A stretch of DNA of 64,000 nt from positions 1 to 64,000 of the forward strand of contig JANQSA010000056.1 in the NCBI GenBank assembly GCA_028284285.1. The letters are read 5' to 3'. Every line of letters starts with the position of its first letter. The first letter of the stretch is position 1. The DNA comes from Croceivirga sp. Its GTDB lineage: Bacteria > Bacteroidota > Bacteroidia > Flavobacteriales > Flavobacteriaceae. This document shows positions 33,315 to 43,349 of the stretch, in pieces. The position numbers and the translations under genes are program-made. A model generated the notes under the pieces. That model did no database searches and was not told the origin of the DNA. It worked only from the letters and a program-made list of their open reading frames with translations.

Positions 33315-36300
33315 ATGAAAAAAAGTGACGAGGACTATGTTCTTGACAAAGGGCGTGGTAAAAAAATGAATCTTAAAATGAAGTTCTGTTTTCTCTTAGC
33401 CTCTTTTGTGCTGTTTCAACTGTCGGCTAATCCATTACTATCCCAGAAGAAAATGGAATTTAACTACGACAATGTTCCGCTAAAACGTATACTCAAAGAA
33501 ATACGATCCCAAACGGGCTACCGATTCTTTTACAACGTCAGGGAAATTGACGACCGGCAGCGAACCTCCCTAAAGGCCAACAAGGAAACCATTAGGGAAG
33601 TTTTGGACAAATTGGCTCCCAGAGCACATCTTGATTACACCATTAATGAAAATCAAATCGTTCTGACCCGAAAGGTAGTTACTACCAATGCGCCCCCCCA
33701 GGGAAGGGAGATAAGCGGGACGGTGAGGGATGAGAACGGAACGCCCCTGCCCGGTGCCAGCATAGTAGAAAAGGGCACCACTAACGGTACGGAATCCGAT
33801 TTTGATGGGAACTTTTCCATTACCGTTCAAGACGAGGATGCGGTTCTGGTAATTTCCTATATTGGTTTTACCGCTCAGGAAATACCCGTTTCGGGGCAAT
33901 CCAATTTTAACATCGTTCTTTTGGAAAGCACGGCAGCCCTGGATGAAATTGTGGTCATAGGGTATGGCACACAGCTAAAAAGCGACGTTACCGGATCGGT
34001 ATCCTCGCTGCGTACCGAAGACTTTAATCCGGGGGCCAATGTGTCTGTGGACCAATTGTTGCAGGGACGTGCCGCCGGGGTGCAGATAAGTCAGGCCAGT
34101 TCCGCTCCGGGGGGAGGCCTCAGTATCCGGATCCGTGGGGCAAGTTCTTTGAATGCCGGTAACGAGCCCTTGTACGTCATTGATGGCTACCCCATAGACA
34201 ATACCCCAAACCTGGGCTCTGGAAACGCCGCACAGGTGGGAAATAACCGAAGTCCCAGAAACCCGTTGAATGCCTTAAACCCTGCTGATATAGCGTCCAT
34301 TGAGATTTTAAAGGATGCTTCGGCCACCGCGATTTACGGATCACGAGGCGCCAATGGGGTAATTATGATCACCACCAAAAAGGGAAGGGAGGGCAAAATG
34401 TCCGTAACCTATGATGTATATACGGGAATGCAAACGGTTGCCGAAACCATCGATGTACTTTCCACCAGTGAATATATTGATGCGATCAATGCCTTGTCAT
34501 TGGACCTAGGGAATGATATTGTTTTTACGGACGAAGACATTGCACGAATTGGCCAGGGCACGGACTGGCAAAATCAAATATTCCGTACGGCACCGGTAAC
34601 CAACCATAACCTTTCCATTCAGGGAGGTTCGGAAAACACTTCTATTTATGCCTCGTTCAATTACTTTGATCAAGAGGGGGTGGTCCGTAACTCGGGCATC
34701 CGAAGATTTGCCGGTAGAATAAACATTGATACCAAAATTGGGGAGCGTGCCCAATTAGGGATCAATTTCAATACCAGCCTTGTAAAGGACAACAATAATA
34801 TAGACGGGGTGAACACCAATGAACAGGCCGGTCCCATCAACACGGCGCAGTTGTATGACCCTACCGAACCCATATTCAATGAAGACGGATCATTCTCACA
34901 ATCCCCCAATTTGACCATCAATAATCCGCTGTCCCTGGTTAATGGTATCTCAAGTGTAAGTGAGACCAACCGTACGTTTGGTACGGTCTTTTTAAATTAT
35001 GATTTCACGGATCACCTGTCCGGTAAATTTAATTTTGGAACAGACCGGCAACAAACCCGAAGGGATATTTTCAATTCCTCACAGACCATACGAGGGGCTG
35101 ATCAAGGGGGTATCGCCAATATCAATGTGCTGGAACGTTCCAATTATCTTTTTGAGTATACCATGAACTATAACAAAACCTTTAACGAAAAACACAACTT
35201 AACGGTTTTGGGAGGTATCACGTTCCAACAGTTTGATACCCGTCGTTTTTCGGCTACCATTAATGGTTTCCCCACAGATGAAATAGGGACGGATAATTTG
35301 GCCTTGGGAGATACCAATAATGATGATCTTTTCAGTGAAAAGGAAAGAAATTCACTATTATCCTATTTGGGAAGGGTAAATTACAGCTTTGACAATAAAT
35401 ATTTGGTTACTGCTTCCATCAGGGCTGACGGATCTTCACGCTTTGGTGAAAACAATAGGTTCGGGTATTTTCCCTCTTTTGCCCTGGGCTGGAAACTCTC
35501 CGAGGAAAACTTCATCCCAGACGTTTTTAGTGAATTAAAGCTTCGGGCAAGTTGGGGGCAAACCGGAAATCAGGAAATCGGGAATTTCAACTCTTTACTA
35601 ACCTTCCGATCCGGGCCCAATGTCGTATTGGATGGTAACATAGAAAATAGCGTGCAACCCGCCCGAATCGCCAACCCCGACCTGAAATGGGAAACTACCG
35701 AGCAGTTGGATATAGGTTTGGATGTTGGATTGTTTAACGGAAGGCTCACTACCACTTTGGATTATTTTTCCAGAACCACCAACGATTTACTCTTTAATCT
35801 ACCCTTGCCCCAGGCTTCTGGTTTTCCTAATATTTTGACCAATGTTGGCGAGGTGGAAAATACGGGATTTGAAATTTTGATCAATTCCACCAATATAGTG
35901 GCAGGGGATTTTAAATGGAATACCTCCATAAACTTTTCCACATTGCGAAATGAGGTAATTGATTTGGGAAGAATCGGAGATGAGGAAGATGGTAGGTTTG
36001 TCACCGGCAATGTTCAAGGCGTAGGGAATACTTCGGTAATACAGGAAGGCGATCCTTTAGCCTCCTATTTTGGCTATGTGGTTACCGGTTTTTTTCAAGA
36101 GGGCGATGATATTGCCAACTCTGCACAACCCACGGCACAACCTGGTTTTCCCATTTTTGAAGACCGGAATGGGGATGGCGTCATCAATCCGGATGACCAG
36201 ACCGTAATTGGAAATCCCTTCCCGGATTTCATTTATGGTATTCGGAATTCCTTTCAATATAAAAACTGGAATCTGGATATCTTCTTTCAAGGCCAGGAAG

Positions 36301-36716
36301 GCGCAGATTTGTTAAATGTGAACCTAATCGAGTCCTTGTATCCGGCAAACTTTAGAAGAAACCGGCTGGCGGAAACCATTTTGGATAGGTGGACCCCTCA
36401 AAATCCGGATGCCCAATGGCCCTCATCGGTCAATCCCAATGCATATGGAGCAAGCCGGGTGAATACCCTTACCGTAGAAGATGCCTCTTTCTTAAGGTTA
36501 AAAAATGTGCAGCTAAGCTATAATGTTCCGGTGCACAACATCAACTTTCTGAATTCCCTGAGACTTTATGCCACAGGACAAAACCTCTTTACGATTACGG
36601 ATTATAGCGGATTTGACCCGGAGGCCAATTCTTTCGGTGGCGAAAATGTTCGGATTGATTACAGCAGTTATCCCCTGGCCAGAACCTATCTTTTAGGATT
36701 GACTGCTAGCTTTTAG
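33315..36716 (+). CDS. SusC/RagA-family TonB-linked outer-membrane receptor with STN domain
   Basis: The protein has 1133 residues. An N-terminal signal segment ends near ANPLLSQ. A secretin/TonB N-terminal domain (STN, about 50-115) marks a receptor that signals through FecR. A CarboxypepD_reg-like domain comes next (EISGTVRDENGTPLPGASI, DGNFSITV), then the TonB box region DEIVVIGYG, the plug with LLQGRAAGVQI and SIRIRGASSL, and the beta-barrel ending YLLGLTASF. It imports oligosaccharides with its SusD partner (23 bases downstream). Substrate is probably a sulfated glycan, from the sulfatase gene that follows. Confidence 0.93.
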   Translation: MKKSDEDYVLDKGRGKKMNLKMKFCFLLASFVLFQLSANPLLSQKKMEFNYDNVPLKRILKEIRSQTGYRFFYNVREIDDRQRTSLKANKETIREVLDKLAPRAHLDYTINENQIVLTRKVVTTNAPPQGREISGTVRDENGTPLPGASIVEKGTTNGTESDFDGNFSITVQDEDAVLVISYIGFTAQEIPVSGQSNFNIVLLESTAALDEIVVIGYGTQLKSDVTGSVSSLRTEDFNPGANVSVDQLLQGRAAGVQISQASSAPGGGLSIRIRGASSLNAGNEPLYVIDGYPIDNTPNLGSGNAAQVGNNRSPRNPLNALNPADIASIEILKDASATAIYGSRGANGVIMITTKKGREGKMSVTYDVYTGMQTVAETIDVLSTSEYIDAINALSLDLGNDIVFTDEDIARIGQGTDWQNQIFRTAPVTNHNLSIQGGSENTSIYASFNYFDQEGVVRNSGIRRFAGRINIDTKIGERAQLGINFNTSLVKDNNNIDGVNTNEQAGPINTAQLYDPTEPIFNEDGSFSQSPNLTINNPLSLVNGISSVSETNRTFGTVFLNYDFTDHLSGKFNFGTDRQQTRRDIFNSSQTIRGADQGGIANINVLERSNYLFEYTMNYNKTFNEKHNLTVLGGITFQQFDTRRFSATINGFPTDEIGTDNLALGDTNNDDLFSEKERNSLLSYLGRVNYSFDNKYLVTASIRADGSSRFGENNRFGYFPSFALGWKLSEENFIPDVFSELKLRASWGQTGNQEIGNFNSLLTFRSGPNVVLDGNIENSVQPARIANPDLKWETTEQLDIGLDVGLFNGRLTTTLDYFSRTTNDLLFNLPLPQASGFPNILTNVGEVENTGFEILINSTNIVAGDFKWNTSINFSTLRNEVIDLGRIGDEEDGRFVTGNVQGVGNTSVIQEGDPLASYFGYVVTGFFQEGDDIANSAQPTAQPGFPIFEDRNGDGVINPDDQTVIGNPFPDFIYGIRNSFQYKNWNLDIFFQGQEGADLLNVNLIESLYPANFRRNRLAETILDRWTPQNPDAQWPSSVNPNAYGASRVNTLTVEDASFLRLKNVQLSYNVPVHNINFLNSLRLYATGQNLFTITDYSGFDPEANSFGGENVRIDYSSYPLARTYLLGLTASF

Positions 36717-36739
36717 TTTAATAAAATAAAATCATTAAA

Positions 36740-38167
36740 ATGAAGACATATTTTCATAAACTCTTATTAGTATTACTATTGGTCCTGGTGGCCTGTGAGG
36801 ACCGCCTTGATGAGGAGGTATTCTCAGAGTTGGCCCCTTCCAATTTGCTGATTACGGAAGAAGGCATCAATTCATTGTTAAACTCGGCCTATTCTTTTGG
36901 CCATAGAACGGGTGGAGACCGGTCCTGGTCACCCTACTATATGGCCTCAATGCCTACCGGTGAGGTCTGGGGTGCAGGGGGAGGCATAGAAAGCCTGTGG
37001 CAAGCCTTAATAGACCATAACTGGGACAGTAACCATGCCCAGATAATTACGCAGTGGATCACATATTTCAGGTGCATACGAGATGCCAATATTGTATTGG
37101 ATAATCTGGATAATGAGGATTTTTCGGAGGAATTCAGACAGAACACTGAGGCCGAGGTTCACTTCTTGCGAGGATGGGCCTATTCCGAGTTGTACAATTT
37201 GTTTGGAACGGTTCCCTTATATACCTCACCCGGTGACGACCCCCTCCAACCACGAGCACCTGAAGCCGAAGTGCAGGCGTTTATTGAACAAGAACTGAAT
37301 CTGGCGATTAGTTCGTTGCCCATTGAAAATGAATTTGGTAGGGGAACACGTGGTGCTGCCCTTGGAATTTTAGCCAAGTATCATTTGAACCGCAGGCAAT
37401 GGCAGGAAGCTGCCGATCTGACCCGGCAAATCATTGACCTTGGCGTTTACCAGTTGATCCCTGATTATAGGCAGGTGTTTAGTTTGGATAATGAAGGCAA
37501 CAATGAATTGCTATGGGCATTGCCTAAAGATGCCGCTACGGGCTCTACTCAAATGTCCTTAAACGCCCTTATTTTTCCGCCGGATTTTCCAAGACCCTTC
37601 CCTAACAATGGGGTATTTGCTGCCCGAACCTATTTGTTTGATGATTTTGTGAATTCCTTTGATGCAAATGATACCAGGAGAAATCTCATCATCACGGAAT
37701 ACACAAGTACGGCAAGCGGAGAGGTGGTACAAGGTTTGGGCAATGACCAATCTTTTCCGTTTAAAATTGAATGGGATCCTTCATCAGTGGGTGCCAGAGC
37801 GGGAAATGACATTCCTATAATCCGGTATGCCGATATTCTTTTAAGCAGGGCAGAGGCTTTAAATGAACTTTCCGGCCCCAGTCAGGAAGCGATCGATCTG
37901 ATAAATCAAGTGCGGACCAGGGCAGGGATCCCTCTTTTGAATGTAGCCGGATTTAACCAGGAATCGTTACGGCAAGCTATTTTGCAGGAAAGGGAATGGG
38001 AATTGTGGTTTGAGGGTAAAGCAAGGGAAGACCAGATCAGGCAAGGGATCTTTATTTCCAGAGCTCAGGCCAGGGGCAAAATCACGGGAGATTTCAGGGT
38101 TTTATACCCCATACCCGAGAGGGAGTTGGATGCCAACCCAGCCTTGGAACAGAATCCTGGGTACTAG
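36740..38167 (+). CDS. SusD/RagB-family surface glycan-binding lipoprotein
   Basis: The protein has 475 residues with a lipoprotein signal ending LVAC, Cys about residue 19. The SusD fold is shown by the N-terminal LDEEVFSELAPSNLLITEEG segment, AEVHFLRGWAYSELYNLFG (TPR-like helix), the RGTRGAALGILAKYHL helix and the C-terminal RQAILQEREWELWFEGKARED with the final LDANPALEQNPGY. It covers the SusC channel as a lid and captures ligands. Cotranscribed with the SusC gene. Confidence 0.93.
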   Translation: MKTYFHKLLLVLLLVLVACEDRLDEEVFSELAPSNLLITEEGINSLLNSAYSFGHRTGGDRSWSPYYMASMPTGEVWGAGGGIESLWQALIDHNWDSNHAQIITQWITYFRCIRDANIVLDNLDNEDFSEEFRQNTEAEVHFLRGWAYSELYNLFGTVPLYTSPGDDPLQPRAPEAEVQAFIEQELNLAISSLPIENEFGRGTRGAALGILAKYHLNRRQWQEAADLTRQIIDLGVYQLIPDYRQVFSLDNEGNNELLWALPKDAATGSTQMSLNALIFPPDFPRPFPNNGVFAARTYLFDDFVNSFDANDTRRNLIITEYTSTASGEVVQGLGNDQSFPFKIEWDPSSVGARAGNDIPIIRYADILLSRAEALNELSGPSQEAIDLINQVRTRAGIPLLNVAGFNQESLRQAILQEREWELWFEGKAREDQIRQGIFISRAQARGKITGDFRVLYPIPERELDANPALEQNPGY

Positions 38168-38305
38168 TCGAGATTCAAAAAGAAGTTCAAATGTTGTATT
38201 GAAAAAGAGATTGACCAAAACGTGTTGTATTGATATAAACAGGTTTTGGTCATTTCAAAGCTTTGAACCATTTCATAAAAAGAATTATACAAACCATAGA
38301 ATAGG

Positions 38306-39760
38306 ATGAATTTGAATAAGAAATTTCAAAAACTGGTAGTGCCTGTTTTGTTAGCGGCAGGTTTTGCATTCCTTAACGAAAGAGCAATTGCCCAAGAATC
38401 GGAAGGTTATCCCAAAAAACCAAACTTCATTATCATTTTTGCCGATGATCTGGGATACGGGGATCTAGGGGTCTACGGTCACCCTACGATTCATACGCCC
38501 AACCTGGATAGAATGGCGGTTGAGGGCCAGAAGTGGACCAATTTTTATGTAGGCGCAAGCGTTTGTACCCCAAGCCGAGCAGCGTTACTTACCGGACGTC
38601 TTCCGGTGCGCAGTGGTATGGCCAGCAACAAATCACGTGTTCTTTTTCCAAACTCTGCCAATGGCCTGCCCCTGGAGGAAATTACTTTGGCCGAACAGCT
38701 GAAAACTGTGGGCTATGGTACGGCCTGTATTGGGAAATGGCATTTGGGGCATAAGGAGGAATATTTGCCAACGAATCACGGTTTTGATTATTATTATGGA
38801 ATTCCTTATTCCAATGACATGGACCTTACCCGAAAGTTGGAAGGCCCTACCGGGTATTGGGATTTGTGGACCAAGGAGTACAAAGATCTTGACATAACGG
38901 ATTTTAATGTGCCCTTGATCCGGAATACCACCATTGTTGAACGTCCGGCCGATCAACATACCATTACACGACGCTATACTGATGAATCCATAGAATGGAT
39001 TAAACAGCACAAAGAGAATCCTTTTTTCATTTATTTGGCTTATAATCTGCCCCACGTACCGCTATTTGCTTCCGAAGAATTTACGGGAACAAGCAAAAGG
39101 GGACTTTACGGGGATGTTGTTGAGGAAATTGATCATAATGTGGGTCGTATAATCGCTACGCTAAAAGAAGAAGGGCTTGCGGACAATACTATTGTAGTGT
39201 TCACATCGGACAATGGGCCATGGCTCAAGACGGAAATTTCCGGGGGTAGCGCAGGAGTATTACGTGACGGAAAAGGAACCACCTGGGAAGGGGGTATGCG
39301 TGAACCCTGTATTTTCTGGGCTCCGGGCAGCATCCCCCACAAAGTGGTCATGGATATGGGAACCACGATGGACCTTTTCAGTACGTTTAGCAATTTGGCG
39401 GGCGCTACTATGCCCACCGATAGAGAAATGGACGGAGTGGATTTGGCCCCGGTATTATTCGACAATGGCAAAAGCCCCCGTAATGCGGTGTACTATTACA
39501 GGGGAAGGGATCTTTATGCGGTCCGTTTTGGGGCATATAAAGCGCATTTCATAACTCAAGAAGTCTATGTGTCCAATCCTAAACGTGTTGAACACGATCC
39601 CCCGCTTTTGTACAATTTGGATGTGGATCCTTCGGAAAGATTTGACGTTTCCGAAAAATTCCCGGAAGTCATTGCAGAAATAAAGGAATTGGTACGCAAA
39701 CACAATGCTAAAATGGTCAAAGGGCCGGATCTGTTGGCGCTTAAGGAGAAAGCAAAATAA
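38306..39760 (+). CDS. type I sulfatase (arylsulfatase-like)
   Basis: A secreted enzyme of 484 residues with a signal peptide cut near AIAQ. The formylglycine motif is Cys87-T-P-S-R91 (CTPSRAALLTG), with metal ligands Asp47/Asp48 (IFADDLGYGD) and Asp302/Asn303 (TSDNGPW). Lys144/His146 lie in GKWHLG and His250 in LPHVPL. All active-site residues of the S1 sulfatase family are therefore present. The Cys must be oxidised by a maturase encoded outside the window. It follows susCD and probably removes sulfate from the imported glycan. Confidence 0.93.
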   Translation: MNLNKKFQKLVVPVLLAAGFAFLNERAIAQESEGYPKKPNFIIIFADDLGYGDLGVYGHPTIHTPNLDRMAVEGQKWTNFYVGASVCTPSRAALLTGRLPVRSGMASNKSRVLFPNSANGLPLEEITLAEQLKTVGYGTACIGKWHLGHKEEYLPTNHGFDYYYGIPYSNDMDLTRKLEGPTGYWDLWTKEYKDLDITDFNVPLIRNTTIVERPADQHTITRRYTDESIEWIKQHKENPFFIYLAYNLPHVPLFASEEFTGTSKRGLYGDVVEEIDHNVGRIIATLKEEGLADNTIVVFTSDNGPWLKTEISGGSAGVLRDGKGTTWEGGMREPCIFWAPGSIPHKVVMDMGTTMDLFSTFSNLAGATMPTDREMDGVDLAPVLFDNGKSPRNAVYYYRGRDLYAVRFGAYKAHFITQEVYVSNPKRVEHDPPLLYNLDVDPSERFDVSEKFPEVIAEIKELVRKHNAKMVKGPDLLALKEKAK

Positions 39761-40124
39761 TTTCAGCGATAAAAAAAATGCCTTATCCGTTTCGGGTTTA
39801 CGGCGAAAAAGTAAGTTTAGTTAATTTGAGTTAGTTTGCAGGAAGGGTGCGAGTTTTCGCATCCTTTCCATTTTCTTAGGGATGGATTTAAAAAGGGCGT
39901 AGTTTATTTCCTAAAGAGATTTATCCAAAATCTAATTGGTTTCGAGCCCATCTGAACGGGTCATGTACCACAACGGGTCACTTCCTCAAATGATTAATTT
40001 CTATTTTGTAGAAGAAATATAAAAATTTAAACTATATTTGTTCTACAATTTAGTAGTATTAATATGAAGGTTGATTTGCTACGATACTCCTCACAAGTAA
40101 ATACCTCTTTAACATTCGGCACCT
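39761..40124. other. intergenic region with PadR promoter
   Basis: A 364-base gap with no gene pattern. It holds a promoter box (TATATTTG) and an inverted repeat around it, described separately. Confidence 0.5.
40006..40048. promoter_or_regulatory. inverted repeat flanking the promoter box of the PadR operon
   Basis: TTGTAGAA (40006-40013) and TTCTACAA (40041-40048) are perfect inverted 8-base arms 27 bases apart. Between them lies TATATTTG (40033-40040), a full match to the TAnnTTTG box. A repressor bound to both arms would cover the polymerase site; PadR autoregulation is the simplest reading. Confidence 0.45.
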
Positions 40125-40463
40125 ATGAAAGAAACACGTCTGGGAGAATTTGAAGAAATCATATTATTGTTGGTCGGCATCCTGGGAGATCAGGCGTATG
40201 TGCTCAAGATCGCCGAAGAGTTTGAGGGTCAAACCGGGAAATCCGTCTCCATAGGCGCTACGCATTCCACATTGGATCGTTTGTGTAAAAAAGGTTTTCT
40301 AACCTCTGAATTAGGTGAACCAACGGCTATTCGTGGGGGTCGCAGGAAACGCATCTATACCATTTCCGCTTCCGGGGAACGGGCATTGATAGCCTCAAAA
40401 GATCTCAGAACTTCACTATGGAATCAATTTCCGGCGTTTTCCAAACTTTCTTTACACCTATAG
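40125..40463 (+). CDS. PadR-family transcriptional regulator
   Basis: A winged-helix regulator of 112 residues: LGEFEEIILLLVGILGDQAYVLKI, then SIGATHSTLDRLCKKGFLTSE (recognition helix), then the wing RGGRRKRIYTISASGERAL. It lies 6 bases upstream of the permease gene, and such PadR-permease pairs are common in Bacteroidota. It probably controls this operon through the inverted repeat upstream. Confidence 0.9.
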   Translation: MKETRLGEFEEIILLLVGILGDQAYVLKIAEEFEGQTGKSVSIGATHSTLDRLCKKGFLTSELGEPTAIRGGRRKRIYTISASGERALIASKDLRTSLWNQFPAFSKLSLHL

Positions 40464-40469
40464 GCCACC

Positions 40470-43190
40470 ATGAGAACTCCAACACCTCCTGATCTGGCCA
40501 ATCGCCTTTTACGATGGTTCCTAAGGGATGAATTGCGGGAAGAGGTGGAAGGCGATTTGAGGGAACGGTTTCAGGAAAGGCTTAAGAAAACCTCTTCTTT
40601 TCGTGCAAAACTTGACTATTGGTATCAAGTACTAAACTATTTAAGACCTTTTGCCATGGGAAAATTTGTACTCCCCCTGGATTGGGGGATGCAACGAAGC
40701 CATATCAAAATAGGTTGGCGCAGCCTGTTTCCACAGAAGTGGAACTCCCTGATAAATATCGGCGGGCTATCGGTAGGGATGGGGATATGCCTGGTGATCT
40801 GCCAATATGTTCTTTTTGAATTGGATTACGATCGCTTTCATCCCGATTATGACCGTATCTATCGCGTCATTGTCAATGAGACGCAAGAGGGGGCACCTTT
40901 CGGTTCGGGGCCCTATGCCACCTATAAATTGGGGGAAAAGGCAAGGGAAGTGATCCCTGAAGTGGAGGACTATGTACGATACTATCCCTCGGAGTACAGT
41001 GCGGTGATCACCAACCCCGATACGGACAAACGTTTTAACGAGGAAGGCCATACCATAGCCTATGCGGACCGTGCCTTTCTGCAACTATTTAATTTTCCCT
41101 TGCAACGAGGAGACAAGGTATCTGCGCTGAGCGGCATACACAACATTGTGATTTCGGAAAGAATGGCCCGAAAATATTTTGGGAACCAGGACCCTATGGG
41201 AAGGACCTTAGAGATAAAAGGGGGCTCCTCTTATGGCACTTGTACGGTAACCGGGGTATTGGCAGCACTTCCCGTGAACAATCATTTGCAATTTGACTTT
41301 TTACGTCCCATTGAAAATCTATGGGAATTCGGAAACGGGGGTTCGGTGAGCAGATATGGAGGATGGGCCCGGGAATGGTTTGGCACCTATCTTAAGATTA
41401 GGGAATCGGCAGATATTACCTTAGTGCAGAAAAAGTTGGACCAACTGATCCGAGAAAACAAATTGAAAGGGGTTGATCCGGAAAATGTGGTGGAGACCAC
41501 CCAATTGCAACCTCTGGCGGACATACACCTGAAGTCTGGGGCGTATACCTACCCGGATTATGCTTCGGATAAAGGGAATTTCTCCGATATCCAGGTCTTT
41601 GTGTTGATCGCCTTCTTCATCCTCTTTATCGGTTGGGTGAACTATATCAATCTTTCTACCGCCCGGTCCATGACCCGGGCTAAGGAAGTGGGCATTCGGA
41701 AGTCCATAGGCGCCTTCAAAAGACAATTAATAGGACAGTTTATCACGGAATCCGTGCTGGTAAATTTAATTTCAGGGATACTGGCCATTGGTATGGTTCC
41801 GATGTTGCTCCCGTTGTTAAGTACTATTATTGGAAAGGAACTTTACTTTACCCTTCCGGGAACTGCTGCTTTCTGGGGTTGGTTTTTGGCCTTTATCCTT
41901 GGTGGTGCGCTATTATCCGGGCTTTACCCGGCTTTTGTGCTTTCTTCGTATCGACCCATCTCCATGTTGGGCAGCACAAGGATGGTACGGGCGGGTAGTA
42001 TGTCCTTGCGTAAAGGACTTATTGTATTTCAGTTTTTGATCTCCATAGCTTTGGTATCGGGTACTTATTTGGTCTACAAGCAGATCACCTACATGAAAGG
42101 CGGGGAATTGGGGATGGATATTGAAAAAATTCTTGTGGTAATCGGGCCTAAATTTTTAATTGACGGCCCTAAGGTAACAGATGGTACTGATATGGTGCAG
42201 ATCAGGGCAGCCAACGCGTATTCCAAAGCTAAATTCCTCACATTTCAGGAAGAAGTAGCAGGTCATCACTCCATTAGCAGTGTTACCGGTTCCCGTCTGG
42301 TGCCCGGGCAAGTACAGGATATCACCAACAAACATTTCAGAAGATGGGGGACACCGGAAGCCGAAGGGCGTCAATTCTGGATGCTCAATGCGGGGATGGA
42401 CTTTGTCAATACCTACGGCTTACAACTTATAGCAGGAGAGGTGTTCCATACCGATATGGAAGACGATCGCTTTGCGATACTAAACGAAGAAGCGGTAAAA
42501 GCATTCGGGTTTGATTCGGCTCAAGATGCCATACAGCAGAAGGTTACTTTTGGAGGAGAACCCATAACAGTAGTGGGGGTGGTTAAAAACTTTAATTGGG
42601 AGTCGCTAAAAAGTCCGTATCATCCCATGGTGTTACGATTTGACGGCGGGGCCAATAATTTTATATCTTTTCGTTTGGGAGTCGCGGATATTGGCGAATC
42701 CCTGAGGCATATTCAATCGGTTTACCATACGATCTATCCGGAAAATGCATTTGATTACTTCTTTCTGGACGAGGATTTTAACCATCAATATCATTCCGAT
42801 GTGCTGTTTGGCAGGCTCTTCCTGGCGTTTTCCTTCCTTGCCATTTTGCTGGCATGTATTGGCCTGTTTGCTTTGGTCTCCTATTCTGCCGTTTTACGAA
42901 CCAAAGAAATTGGAATACGTAAAGTGCATGGGGCAAGTACCGCAACAATCACTGTTTTATTATCAAAAGAATACCTGTACCTGTTGTCAATTGCCATTGC
43001 AGTAGCTATCCCCTTAGTGAGCTATTGGGGGAGCCTTTGGTTGGAAAGCTATGCCTTCCGGACCCACCTGGGAATAGACCATTTTTTGGTGCCGATATTG
43101 GCGATTCTCAGCATTGCACTTTTTACAGTGGGACATAAAACTTTCCGCACGGCCCGGTCGAATCCCGTGGACGCTCTAAAGCGAGAATAA
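40470..43190 (+). CDS. MacB/FtsX-type ABC transporter permease with N-terminal permease prefix domain
   Basis: A protein of 906 residues. A cytoplasmic prefix (RWFLRDELREEVEGDLRERFQERLK) is seen before the first membrane segment; this is the permease prefix domain that couples these permeases to PadR. Then two FtsX halves follow: membrane segment, large periplasmic MacB-type domain, and a bundle of helices ending near NPVDALKRE, where the R/K-x-N-P-V-D-A-L-K motif is diagnostic. No ATPase gene is adjacent. Such duplicated FtsX proteins export peptides or lipids or act mechanically; the cargo is unknown. Confidence 0.88.
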   Translation: MRTPTPPDLANRLLRWFLRDELREEVEGDLRERFQERLKKTSSFRAKLDYWYQVLNYLRPFAMGKFVLPLDWGMQRSHIKIGWRSLFPQKWNSLINIGGLSVGMGICLVICQYVLFELDYDRFHPDYDRIYRVIVNETQEGAPFGSGPYATYKLGEKAREVIPEVEDYVRYYPSEYSAVITNPDTDKRFNEEGHTIAYADRAFLQLFNFPLQRGDKVSALSGIHNIVISERMARKYFGNQDPMGRTLEIKGGSSYGTCTVTGVLAALPVNNHLQFDFLRPIENLWEFGNGGSVSRYGGWAREWFGTYLKIRESADITLVQKKLDQLIRENKLKGVDPENVVETTQLQPLADIHLKSGAYTYPDYASDKGNFSDIQVFVLIAFFILFIGWVNYINLSTARSMTRAKEVGIRKSIGAFKRQLIGQFITESVLVNLISGILAIGMVPMLLPLLSTIIGKELYFTLPGTAAFWGWFLAFILGGALLSGLYPAFVLSSYRPISMLGSTRMVRAGSMSLRKGLIVFQFLISIALVSGTYLVYKQITYMKGGELGMDIEKILVVIGPKFLIDGPKVTDGTDMVQIRAANAYSKAKFLTFQEEVAGHHSISSVTGSRLVPGQVQDITNKHFRRWGTPEAEGRQFWMLNAGMDFVNTYGLQLIAGEVFHTDMEDDRFAILNEEAVKAFGFDSAQDAIQQKVTFGGEPITVVGVVKNFNWESLKSPYHPMVLRFDGGANNFISFRLGVADIGESLRHIQSVYHTIYPENAFDYFFLDEDFNHQYHSDVLFGRLFLAFSFLAILLACIGLFALVSYSAVLRTKEIGIRKVHGASTATITVLLSKEYLYLLSIAIAVAIPLVSYWGSLWLESYAFRTHLGIDHFLVPILAILSIALFTVGHKTFRTARSNPVDALKRE

Positions 43191-43349
43191 AACATTACTC
43201 CAAAGCATCTGCCCCCGGGGTATTAAGTGCAAAAAAATACTCTTGATTCACTAGTACAATCCGTAGTTTTTACTGGTATTTAGCGTAAATTTATTGAGCG
43301 TGCTGCGAACACAGAGACAAAGGAGAAAATTCCAAGCTGTTGTATTAAA

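Noticed and set aside
38010-38309. Plus-strand frame overlapping the SusD 3' end and the gap before the sulfatase
   Set aside because: It is out of frame with SusD, basic and of low complexity, with no family pattern; the SusD frame explains the sequence.
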